DNA of 64,000 bases from Rohdeia sp041398665 (GTDB lineage: Bacteria > Planctomycetota > UBA1135 > GCA-002686595). Of the stretch, positions 55,675 through 64,000 are shown one piece after another. Under the pieces are notes generated by a model that worked only from the letters and a program-made list of their open reading frames with translations, made no database searches and was not told the DNA's origin. Within the stretch, counting starts at the first letter, position 1. The number at the start of each line of letters is the position of its first letter. Position numbers and translations under genes: made by a program. The stretch covers positions 1-64,000 of the forward strand of contig JAWKUH010000030.1 of assembly GCA_041398665.1 (NCBI GenBank), written 5' to 3'.

Positions 55675-56391
55675 ATGCCCTCCTCCGTCCGCCGAACCGC
55701 CCGAGGGGCGGACCTCGATGCCCGGGAGCGCCTGGCCGCGGCGCGCCTCATGGGGATCTTCACCCCCCATCCTCTCGGCCCCTCGGCGCTCGATCGACTC
55801 GTCGCGGCGGCCCCCTTCCTCGACGTCGTCCAGGTCCGGGTCAAGGCGCCGGGGAGGACGGCGGGTCCGTCGCCGGCGGCGGCGCTCTTCGACTGGACGG
55901 TGCGCGTCCTCGACGCGCTCCTCGGCGCGCACGACGCGCCGCTCGTCGTCGTGAACGACCGACCCGACGTCGCCCGCGCGACGGAGCACCTGGGCTGCGC
56001 GGGCGTGCACGTCGGACAGGACGACGCCGCGCCGGACGTCGTGCGACGCTTCCTCGGCGAACGCGCGATCGTCGGGCTGTCGACGCACGACGCGCGCCAG
56101 GTCGCACGCGCCGAGTTCGAGCCCGTCGACTACCTCGGCTTCGGGCCGGTCTTCCCCACCGCGACGAAGGGCTACGAGCGCGGCGTCGGTCCGGAACTCG
56201 CGTGGAGCGCGCACGCCGCGTCGCCGCGCCCCGTGTTCCCGATCGGCGGCATCGACCTCGAGAACGCGCTCGAGCTCGACGCCGTCGGACGCGCGGCGGT
56301 CGGGTCCGCGATCTTCGCGGCGCCCGATCCGGCGCGGGCGGCAGCCGCGATGCGCGCGCTGCTCGAGGAGCACGAGGACGACGCACGTTGA
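55675..56391 (+). CDS. thiE: Thiamine-phosphate synthase
   Basis: This enzyme joins the pyrimidine and thiazole units to make thiamine phosphate. The 238 residues form the ThiE TIM barrel: VVQVRVKAPG, PLVVVNDRPDVARA, CAGVHVGQDDAAPDVVRRFLG, IVGLSTHDARQVARA, VDYLGFGPVFPTATKG and PVFPIGGIDLENALELDAVG-AAVGSAIFAA. The pyrophosphate- and pyrimidine-binding strands are all present. The first 33 residues before LMGIFTPHPLG are extra relative to the family and low-complexity, so the true start could be later. It overlaps the CPBP gene (TTGA). The REPIN-like repeat occupies its promoter region. Confidence 0.9.
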   Translation: MPSSVRRTARGADLDARERLAAARLMGIFTPHPLGPSALDRLVAAAPFLDVVQVRVKAPGRTAGPSPAAALFDWTVRVLDALLGAHDAPLVVVNDRPDVARATEHLGCAGVHVGQDDAAPDVVRRFLGERAIVGLSTHDARQVARAEFEPVDYLGFGPVFPTATKGYERGVGPELAWSAHAASPRPVFPIGGIDLENALELDAVGRAAVGSAIFAAPDPARAAAAMRALLEEHEDDAR

Positions 56392-57107
56392 GCGACCGTC
56401 GTCCGCCCTCGCGCGCGCGCGCCGTCGCGGCGTTGGTCCTGCTCGTCCCCGTGCCGAGCGTCGCCGTCGCGTGGGCCGCGAACGCGTCGGAGGGCGCGAG
56501 CGCGGACGCCGCCGGGATCTTCTACGTCGCGAGCAAGGTGTGGCTCCTCGCGCTGCCCTTCGGCTGGCACTTCCTCGTCGACCGCCGATCCGCGAGCCTC
56601 TCGCCGACCTCGGGCCGTCGACTCGCGGTCGGTGCGCTGCTCGGACTCGCCATCGCCGCCCTGATCCTCGGAGTCCGCCACGCCATCGGCACGGAGTGGC
56701 TCGACGGCGAGGTGCTGCGCGCGAACCTCGCGCGCCTCGGCGTCGACACGAGGGCGTCGTTCGTGGTCATGGCGGTCCTGCTGTCCCTCGGCAACTCGTT
56801 GATGGAGGAGATCGTCTGGCGCTGGTTCGTGGTCGAGAAGTGCGTCGAGGCGCTCCCGGACCGCGCGGGGGGCTGGGCGGTTCCGTTGTCGGCCGCCTTC
56901 TTCACGGCACACCACGTCTTCGCGCTCGACGCGCACTTCACCGCGCCGATCGTCGCCCTCGCGTCGGTCGGTGTGTTCGTGGGAGGCTGGATCTGGAGCG
57001 CGCTCTACCGCAGGACCGGTTCGATCTGGCCGAGCTGGATCAGCCACCTCGTCGTGGACGCCGCGCTGATGTGGATCGGCTACGACCTCCTGTTCGGCAC
57101 GACCTGA
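56388..57107 (+). CDS. CPBP-family intramembrane protease-like protein
   Basis: The 239-residue membrane protein has about seven hydrophobic helices. The CPBP/ABI signature is present: MEEIVWRWFVVEK (EExxxR type, near residue 138), FFTAHHVFALDAH (HH motif) and SWISHLVVDAAL (terminal His and Asp). The family includes CAAX-prenyl endopeptidases and bacteriocin-immunity proteins; substrate unknown. The TTG at 56388 overlaps the thiE stop and gives a basic start before the first helix (RAVAALVLLVPVPSVAVAW). Confidence 0.85.
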   Translation: MSDRRPPSRARAVAALVLLVPVPSVAVAWAANASEGASADAAGIFYVASKVWLLALPFGWHFLVDRRSASLSPTSGRRLAVGALLGLAIAALILGVRHAIGTEWLDGEVLRANLARLGVDTRASFVVMAVLLSLGNSLMEEIVWRWFVVEKCVEALPDRAGGWAVPLSAAFFTAHHVFALDAHFTAPIVALASVGVFVGGWIWSALYRRTGSIWPSWISHLVVDAALMWIGYDLLFGTT

Positions 57108-57147
57108 AGGCGAGCCGACGGGACCCGCTCGGCGCTATCCTCCCCCG

Positions 57148-58365
57148 GTGCGCATCCTCTATCTGACCCAGCGCGTCCCCTACCCTCCGGACAGAGGGGA
57201 CAAGATCAGCAGCTGGCACCACGTCGAGCGTCTGGCCCGCAAGCACTCCGTCACGATCGTCGCGTTCGCGCACGACGACGACGACCGGCGCGCGGCGGAC
57301 GAGCTGAGGGCCAAGGGCTTCACCGTCCACACGCAGGACCTCGGGTCGCGAGCGGTGCGCCTCGCGCGGACGCTCCCGCTGCTCGCGACGTGGAAGCCGT
57401 TGACGCTCGGTTACTACGGGTCGGGCGCCCTGCGGTCCGTCGTCGACCGACTCGTCCCGGAACACGATCTCGCGATGGCGTTCTCGTCGTCGATGGGTGC
57501 GTACCTCCTGGAACACGAGAGCATCCCGCGCATCGTGTTCCTCGCGGAGCTCGACTCCGACAAGTGGCGCCAGTACGCCGAGCACGAGTCGTTCCCGCTC
57601 TCGTGGGTCCACCGCCGCGAGTACCGCACGCTGCGACGGTTCGAGTCGGTCCTGTCGCACGCGGTCGAGCTCAACCTGCTCGTGACACCGCTCGAGGAGG
57701 AGATCTTCAACCGCTTGATCCCCGGCGCGCCGTCGAAGGTCGTGCGCAACGGCGTCGAGCGGGCGCCCGAGGGATTCGAACGCGCACCCGACGCGGACCA
57801 ACTCGTGTTCGTCGGGATGATGGACTACTTCCCGAACGTCCAGGGCTGCGCCTGGTTCGTCGAGGAGGTCCTCCCGCTCGTGCGCCGCGCGCGACCGAGC
57901 GCTCGACTCGCGATCGTCGGCGCTCGACCGAACGCCAAGGTCCGCGCCCTCGCGAAGCACGACGGCGTCGAGGTCACGGGTCGCGTCGACGACCCGCGCG
58001 ACCGGCTGCGGCGCGCAGCGGTCTCCGTGGCACCGCTCCACATCGCGCGCGGGATCCAGAACAAGGTGCTCGAAGCCATGTCCCTCGGCGTCCCGGTCGT
58101 CGGGACGACGAGCGCGACCCAGGGCGTCGGTGCGAAGGCCGACGAGCACTACCTCGTGCGCGACGACGCGCGCGGCACGGCCGACGCGATCGTCGAGTTG
58201 CTCGCGGACCCGGCGCGAGCCGAAGCGCTGGGCGCGGCGGGACGATCCTTCGTCGAGAGGAAGTACGACTGGGAGACCGTCCTCCAGCCGCTCGACGCGA
58301 TCGTCGAGGTGTTCGAGCACTCCGGGCTCGATCCCGAGGCACGGCGGCGTCGCCGCAGTCAGTAG
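57148..58365 (+). CDS. TIGR03087-type family 4 glycosyltransferase
   Basis: The 405-residue GT-B glycosyltransferase starts RILYLTQRVPYPPDRGDKISSWH, typical of the TIGR03087 group often found with exosortase/PEP-CTERM and exopolysaccharide systems. A mid-part DSDKWRQYA precedes the nucleotide-sugar side: LVFVGMMDYFPNVQGCAWFVEEVLP, VDDPRDRLRRAAVSVAPLHIARGIQNKVLEAMSLGVPVVGT. Sugar donor and acceptor cannot be read. No exosortase or other polysaccharide gene is adjacent in the window. GTG start at 57148. Confidence 0.9.
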   Translation: MRILYLTQRVPYPPDRGDKISSWHHVERLARKHSVTIVAFAHDDDDRRAADELRAKGFTVHTQDLGSRAVRLARTLPLLATWKPLTLGYYGSGALRSVVDRLVPEHDLAMAFSSSMGAYLLEHESIPRIVFLAELDSDKWRQYAEHESFPLSWVHRREYRTLRRFESVLSHAVELNLLVTPLEEEIFNRLIPGAPSKVVRNGVERAPEGFERAPDADQLVFVGMMDYFPNVQGCAWFVEEVLPLVRRARPSARLAIVGARPNAKVRALAKHDGVEVTGRVDDPRDRLRRAAVSVAPLHIARGIQNKVLEAMSLGVPVVGTTSATQGVGAKADEHYLVRDDARGTADAIVELLADPARAEALGAAGRSFVERKYDWETVLQPLDAIVEVFEHSGLDPEARRRRRSQ

Positions 58366-58417
58366 GGCCGGCGCGGATCGCGCTCGAACTCCGAGCGGCC
58401 GCGGTTACCCTCCCGGG

Positions 58418-59104
58418 ATGAGTCACGAGAAGATCCGCGCGACCTTCGACCGCTGGGCGGAGGCCGGACGCGACGCGTCGATGGCCGAGGGGCACTCGGA
58501 CGTCGTCGAGCAGGTCGTCGGGAAGCTCGGCATCGAGCCCGGCGAGCAGATCCTCGACCTCGGATGCGGCAACGGCTGGGCGACACGTCTGCTCGCCAAG
58601 TCGGCTCCGGGGACCGGTGCGGTCGGCGTCGACGTCTCGCCGGCGATGGTCAAGAAGGCGGAGGAGCTGCACTCCTACACCATCCGCGCGCGCTACGAGG
58701 TGATGGCCTTCGAGTCGTTGGCGTTCAAGGACGGCCAGTTCGACCGCGCGTTCTCGATGGAGGCGATCTACTACTCGCCCGACGTGGACGCGGCCCTCGC
58801 CGAGCTCGCGCGCGTCGTGAAGTCCGGCGGACGCGTCGACCTCGTCCTCGACTACTGGGTCGGCCGCCCGGGCGTCGGCGGCTGGTCGGAACGCGTCGGC
58901 GTCCCGCTCGTCGCGCTCACGCCCGACGCGTGGCGACTGGCGCTCGAACGCGCAGGGTTCGCCGACGTCGCGCACGAGCACGTCGTCGATCGCCGCGGCC
59001 CCGGCGACGCGTCGAGCTTCGAACCGAGCGAGTGGTGGCCGACCTTCGAGGAGTTGCGCGGCTACCACGAGGCGGGAGCGCTCTGGCTCAGGGGCCGCGT
59101 GTGA
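58418..59104 (+). CDS. SAM-dependent methyltransferase (class I)
   Basis: The 228-residue protein has SAM motif I ILDLGCGNGWATRLLAKSAPG (near residue 48), AVGVDVSPAMVKKAEEL, FDRAFSMEAIYYSPDVDAALAELARVVKSGGRVDLVLDYW and a C-terminal ALERAGFADVAHEHVV. This is an UbiE/sterol-type class I fold. The acceptor is unknown. The ATG at 58418 is close to the start of the conserved sequence (MSHEKIRATFDRWAEAGR). It ends in a GTGA overlap with the next gene, so the two are co-translated. Confidence 0.85.
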   Translation: MSHEKIRATFDRWAEAGRDASMAEGHSDVVEQVVGKLGIEPGEQILDLGCGNGWATRLLAKSAPGTGAVGVDVSPAMVKKAEELHSYTIRARYEVMAFESLAFKDGQFDRAFSMEAIYYSPDVDAALAELARVVKSGGRVDLVLDYWVGRPGVGGWSERVGVPLVALTPDAWRLALERAGFADVAHEHVVDRRGPGDASSFEPSEWWPTFEELRGYHEAGALWLRGRV

Positions 59105-59445
59105 CGGAGGAGCGGCCCGAGCCCCCCTACTGGGCCGTGATCTTCACCACGCTCCTGCGCGAGGACGCCGAGGGCTACGCGGAGACGGCGGCCCGCATGG
59201 AGGAGCGCGCGGCGACGTTCCCGGGGTACCTCGGACTCGACGGTGCGCGAGGGCCGGACGGTGTCGGCGTCACGTGCTCGTACTGGCGCACGCGCGAGGA
59301 CTTCGAGCGCTGGCGCGACGACCCCGAGCACGTCGCCGCACGCGAACGCGGCCGCCGCGACTGGTACGCCTGGTACGAGCTGCGCTTCGCGCGGGTCGAA
59401 CGGTCGGCGCGTTGGACGCGCGCGGGCGGCGTCGAAGCGACGTGA
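59101..59445 (+). CDS. Antibiotic biosynthesis monooxygenase (ABM) fold protein
   Basis: The 114-residue protein matches the small dimeric alpha-beta barrel family: YWAVIFTTLLREDAEGYAETAARMEERAATFPGYLGLDGARGPDGVGVTCSYWRTREDFERW then HVAARERGRRDWYAWYELRFARVER. The FPGYLG and YW-T-EDFE-W patterns are typical; the alternating hydrophobic residues build the beta sheet. Members act as monooxygenases, haem-degrading enzymes or unknowns. The GTG overlaps the methyltransferase stop. Some family members lack catalytic residues, so activity is open. Confidence 0.8.
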   Translation: MTEERPEPPYWAVIFTTLLREDAEGYAETAARMEERAATFPGYLGLDGARGPDGVGVTCSYWRTREDFERWRDDPEHVAARERGRRDWYAWYELRFARVERSARWTRAGGVEAT

Positions 59446-59488
59446 CGCCGCCGATCGCGATCCGCGCGACCTCCGAGGTGTCGGGGGA

Positions 59489-60673
<1,185 letters not shown>

Positions 60674-60804
60674 CCGATCGAGGTGACGCCCGTCGGTCCG
60701 CGTCGCGATCCGCGAGTCGCGCGAATCGCGGAGGACGTGGCGGATCGGTCGGGTCGATCGGCTGGAGGACGCTCCGTGGCGACACGGTAGCCGATGGGCC
60801 GAGC

Positions 60805-60830
60805 CCGGTCCGCGCGGCGCCGCGGACCGG
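60805..60830 (-). terminator. Hairpin after the regulator gene
   Basis: Ten-base arms (60805-60814 and 60821-60830) pair perfectly with a six-base loop. The hairpin starts six bases past the stop of the regulator gene (60836) on the minus strand. Confidence 0.55.
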
Positions 60831-60835
60831 ACCGT

Positions 60836-62512
60836 TCACGTCGCGTCCGAGGACAGCCCGAACTCGCGCATCCGCGCGCGCACGGTGTCGCGGTCCCAAC
60901 CGAGGAGCACCGCGGCGCGGCGCTGGTTCGTGCGACCGTTCTCGAGCCGCGTCGCCCGCAGCGCGGCGACGAGCGGCGCGCGGACCGCTCCGCGCGACGA
61001 CAGCCGCTCGGGCAGGGTGATGCCGCGCGCGCGAGCCGCGCGCTCCACCGCGGGGAGGCCGATGTCGCCCGTCGCCGCGGTCCGCGCGAGTTCGCGGCAC
61101 ACGCCGACGAGCTCCTCGACGCCGCGCGGCCAGGGATGACGCCACAGCGCGCCGAGCGCGGCGTCCGAGAGTCGTGGGGCCGACGCCGACGATCGGGCGC
61201 AGCAGCGCACGAGCGCGGGGACGATCGCGGGGAAGCGCTCGCGCAGCGCGTCGACGCCGAGCAGTCGTACCGCCGCCCGAGCGCGAGCTCGGGAGGAGGT
61301 CGCCCGAGCGGTCGTCGGCACCCACAGCAATCGCAGAGGTGCGCCGCCCGTCTCGAGTCGCTCGAGCGCGGCGACGAGCTCGAGCTGGAAGTCGACGTCG
61401 GCGCGCTCGACCCGCCGCAGCACGAGCGAGCCGCCCGACGCGTCGTCGAGCACGCGCCGGACCGCGCTCCAGTCCAGTCCGCGACCGGCCTCGATCGTCT
61501 CGAAGGGTCCGTCCCCGCCCGCGAGCATGTGCAGCCAACGGCAGGTCCGCGTCCGACCCGAACCGTTCGCACCGACGACACCGACCGTCCTCGCGCGGGC
61601 TGCGGCGAAGAGCGCGGCGTGGTCCGCGAGCGCGAGCGCCGCCGGCTCCACGGGCTCGCCGAACCGGTTGGCGTGCCAGGCGGCGAAGCGGGCGCGTTCG
61701 ACGTCGAGCCCCGCGCGCCCGACGCGCGCCGACGCACGCGCCGCGGCGCTCGCTCCGAACTGGTGGCGGCGCGGCGACGCGACGACGAGCACGGCGATCG
61801 TGCGCGGCGGCGCGACGTGCTCGCAGACGATCGGGACGAACGCCGCGCTCGCGACGCGGGCCGACGCATCCCGCTCGAGTCGGACGTGCTCGGGAAGGTC
61901 GTCGACCTCGACTCGCGGGCGACTCTCGCACCCCGCGAGGTCGCCGAGCACACGCGGTTCGCCGTCCGTGAGACAGCGCTCGATGCCGCGACCGAGCACG
62001 CCGTCCCGCGGGACCGATGGCGCGCCCCTCGCGTTCGTCGCCCAGGTCTCCCACTCCGATCCGCACCGCACGACGAACCAGTGCGTCGACGCCGTGTTCG
62101 CGAACGGCGTGCGCGCGACGAGTTCGCGCGCGACCAGGGCGCGGGGATCGTCCGATCGCAGCTGCGCTCCGTCGGCGCGTACGGACGCCGGTGCTCCCGT
62201 GTCGAAGCGGGCCCGCGGTTCCGCCACGCGCGGGACGAGCGCGTCCGGACCGTCGCCGTCGACGTCGACGCGGTGGAGACAGCGGAGCAGGGCCGCCGCC
62301 GCGAAAGTGCGCAGGCGCCGATCGACGGGGACGAGGGCGTGGTCGAACTCGAGCCACAGCACTCCCCTCGGACCGTCGGCGGGCAGGGGGACCGCGGCGA
62401 CGGCGGCGAGCGGTACACCCGCACCGCGCTCGACGAGAGCGATGCGCGGCGCCCCGGACACCAGGGCGTCGTCGATCAACGCCGGGTCGAGGCGCGACTG
62501 GGCGCGCGTCAC
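60836..62512 (-). CDS. Divergent sigma-54-activator-like regulator (GAF-AAA-Fis HTH)
   Basis: The 558-residue protein has a GAF-like N-terminal region (HWFVVRCGSEWETWA, GVLGRGIERCLTDGEP) and a reduced AAA-type part with Walker A GVVGANGSGRTRTCRWLH. A C-terminal Fis-type HTH follows (NQRRAAVLLGWDRDTVRARMREFGL). The layout mimics NtrC-type activators, but GAFTGA and the arginine-finger region are missing or unrecognisable, so sigma-54 contact is doubtful. The start is uncertain. In-frame sequence AVFALVREGGRVAAVHAERSG continues upstream of the GTG at 62512. After one base shift near 62585 it joins SSSGELDEIALG, so the true gene may start near 62650. Confidence 0.65.
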   Translation of the reverse strand: MTRAQSRLDPALIDDALVSGAPRIALVERGAGVPLAAVAAVPLPADGPRGVLWLEFDHALVPVDRRLRTFAAAALLRCLHRVDVDGDGPDALVPRVAEPRARFDTGAPASVRADGAQLRSDDPRALVARELVARTPFANTASTHWFVVRCGSEWETWATNARGAPSVPRDGVLGRGIERCLTDGEPRVLGDLAGCESRPRVEVDDLPEHVRLERDASARVASAAFVPIVCEHVAPPRTIAVLVVASPRRHQFGASAAARASARVGRAGLDVERARFAAWHANRFGEPVEPAALALADHAALFAAARARTVGVVGANGSGRTRTCRWLHMLAGGDGPFETIEAGRGLDWSAVRRVLDDASGGSLVLRRVERADVDFQLELVAALERLETGGAPLRLLWVPTTARATSSRARARAAVRLLGVDALRERFPAIVPALVRCCARSSASAPRLSDAALGALWRHPWPRGVEELVGVCRELARTAATGDIGLPAVERAARARGITLPERLSSRGAVRAPLVAALRATRLENGRTNQRRAAVLLGWDRDTVRARMREFGLSSDAT

Positions 62513-62650
62513 CGCGCCGCTTCGCTCCGCGTGGACGGCGGCGACGCGTCCACCCTCCCGGACGAGCGCGAAGACAGCGCCCGAGCGCGATCTCGTCCAG
62601 CTCGCCGCTGGAGGACGGCTCCCGCCCGGACCGTCGGGTCGCCGCGCCCG

Positions 62651-63693
62651 TCAGCGCGGCACCCGACGACGCCGAGCCCAGACCACGTCGGCCGACATCG
62701 CCGCACCCGACGTCGCCGCACCCGACGTCGCCGCGCCGGACGTCGCTCCGCCGCCCGTCCGCGCGCGCCGAGCGAAGGCCTCGAGCGGCAGCGGGACGCC
62801 GTGCCCGTCGGGCCCGAGCTCCGCGAGCACCTCGCTCGCGGCGACGGCGTCACCGGCGACCAACTCGCACCACGCGAGTCGTCGCGCGAGTCCGAGGTCG
62901 AAGGCGACCTCGGCGGGGTGTCGCACGAGCAGTTCGCGCGCGCGGCGCGGTTCGCCGCGGTCGAGGAGGAGCTCGACCCCGTCGACGAGCGCCGCGATGC
63001 GCGACCGCACGTCGAGGGCCGCGAGCGTGCCGCGACCGAAAGTGGTGCTCCCAGATCTCGAGCGCCCGACCGGCACCGTCGAGCGCCCACGTCATGCGCA
63101 CCTGCCAGGCGCGCGTCCGGCCGGCGACCGGTGCGTCGGGCGCGATGCGCCGGTCCGCACGAGCGCGTCGCGCCAGGCGTGGACGCGGCGCACGACTCGT
63201 CGACCGGTTCGTCGGGCGCGGGTGGAGCCGGGACGCGCAGGTCGCGGCACGACGACGCCTCGATCCCGAGCGAGCGCGGCGTCAGGCGCGGCGCGAGCCG
63301 CGCGAGATCGCTCCTCGCGGCGGGCGCCTCCCCGGGCGGGACCTGCCACGACGCGAAGGAGTCGACGGGCAGCAGCCTCGCGGCGCCCGCGGCGAGGAGT
63401 CGTTCCCCGATCGTCCGCGCTTCGTCGATCCGTGCGGCGCGGAGCAGAACGCGCGCGTCCGCGAGGTCGACGTCCGACGCGCGCCGGTTCGCCGGGGCGA
63501 CCTCGCGCGGCGCGCCGTCGCTCGAGGGCGCAGCGCCCGCCCAGGTCGCGAGGACCGCGAGCCAGCGTTCCGCGCGTTCGCGACGCTCGCTCTCGCCGTC
63601 GCCGGGGAGGAGTCGACGCAGCGCCTCGCGGCGGCGCACCGCGATCTCGGCCGGCGAGGGCGCCCCGCCGCGCCCGCGCTCAGAGGAGCCCAC
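62651..63693 (-). pseudogene. Unrecognised helical (TPR-like) protein, frame broken
   Basis: Coherent protein sequence switches frame repeatedly. RREALRRLLPGDGESERRERA, VDLADARVLLRAARIDEARTIG and SDLARLAPRLTPRSLG are in one frame. VHAWRDALVRTGASRPTHRSP comes from another after a shift near 63178, and MTWALDGAGRALEIWEHHF follows a shift near 63115. DVRSRIAALVDGVELLLDRGE and RRARELLVRHPAEVAFDLGLA follow a shift near 63040 and run to the stop at 62651. Ala/Leu-rich helix pairs suggest TPR-like repeats. A GTG at 63693 is a possible start. Clustered indels here may be consensus errors. No family could be named. Confidence 0.5.
62690..62746. repeat. Three to four 15-bp tandem repeats near the end of the frame-broken gene
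   Basis: CCGACGTCGCCGCAC-like units recur every 15 bases and code on the minus strand for TSGAA repeats in a Gly/Ser/Ala-rich tail. One copy varies. Length change would stay in frame. Confidence 0.65.
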
Positions 63694-64000
63694 GGCAGAT
63701 CTCCCCGCTCGTCGTCGCGCGACACGCGATCCGCAGCAACACGGAACGCGCGGGTCCGTCCGCCTCCGCGCGGTGGCGTCGAGCCGCTCCCGCCGCGCGA
63801 TCGCTCGCAGCGCGCACGGCTCGGGTCGCAGCCGAGGTCGCCGCGATGCGCTCGACGGAAGGCCGGGCGAGACCTTCCTCGATCCGCGGCGCACCGCGCT
63901 CGCTCCGAGCGTTCCCTACGGTCCGTTCGGGTCGCGTTCCGTCCGTTCGCGCGGCCGCGTCGTTGCGCAGCTCGCGCTCGCCCGGACGATCGGGCGCGGC
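63694..64000. other. Right edge, no gene supported
   Basis: About 300 bases to the window end. Reading frames here are Arg-rich and have no coherent product. It may be the leader of the frame-broken gene or the margin of a gene outside. Confidence 0.4.

Overview
The window is high-GC DNA with dense genes on both strands and looks chromosomal. Gene content points to a planctomycete-like bacterium. The best markers are a secreted cytochrome-like PSCyt1/DUF1549/DUF1553 protein paired with a DUF1501 protein, several large FG-GAP/VCBS secreted proteins, an elongation factor G of unusual type, and very few clear Shine-Dalgarno sites. This assignment is inferred from families; no rRNA or tRNA gene was found. 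I saw no CRISPR array, insertion sequence, integrase or phage gene.

Layout. 0-6.3 kb: a secreted phosphoesterase, then on the minus strand a tetra-repeat Myb/SANT-like protein, a hybrid sensor kinase with a broken frame, a DUF2237 protein and a cupin. 6.4-13.5 kb: PTS enzyme I, a membrane coiled-coil protein, the Tex RNA-binding factor with an acidic insert and RG-rich tail, and a beta-propeller protein. 13.6-18.9 kb: elongation factor G, a class I HMG-CoA reductase and a tandem SPFH (band 7) protein. 18.9-22.8 kb: two tandem NhaD-like antiporters and a glutaminyl cyclase. 22.8-30.5 kb: an M14 peptidase, an acyl-CoA synthetase overlapping ferrochelatase, a TPMT-like methyltransferase, a membrane protein and PdxA. 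30.5-36.2 kb: a FlhB C-terminal-domain protein overlapping a FliK-like protein, a MamK-like actin, a degenerate GGDEF protein and glycerol kinase. 36.2-40.2 kb: an ECF-type sigma factor, its probable anti-sigma/TPR partner and a secreted protein in one operon, then a LolA-like secreted protein. 40.3-48.4 kb: QueG, a small zinc-ribbon protein, a palindrome cluster, DUF1501 and the giant PSCyt1 protein. 48.7-55.3 kb: a TPR protein and three FG-GAP proteins. 55.5-59.4 kb: a REPIN-like inverted repeat, ThiE, a CPBP protease, a TIGR03087-type glycosyltransferase, a methyltransferase and an ABM-fold protein. 59.5-64 kb: QueA, a divergent sigma-54-activator-like regulator and a further frame-broken gene.

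Genes that probably work together: sigma factor, anti-sigma and secreted protein (37-39 kb); DUF1501 with PSCyt1; FlhB-like with FliK-like (start/stop overlap); TPR with CRTAC1-like (overlap); and QueA with QueG in queuosine synthesis, although they are 18 kb apart.

Two general patterns. First, many gene ends carry compact GC-rich hairpins with 9-19 paired bases and tiny loops but no U tract. Second, at least six genes show single-base frame breaks, several at G or C runs, with conserved protein sequence continuing in the next frame. This suggests consensus errors in the assembly, though true decay cannot be excluded for the sensor kinase and the 62.6-63.7 kb gene.
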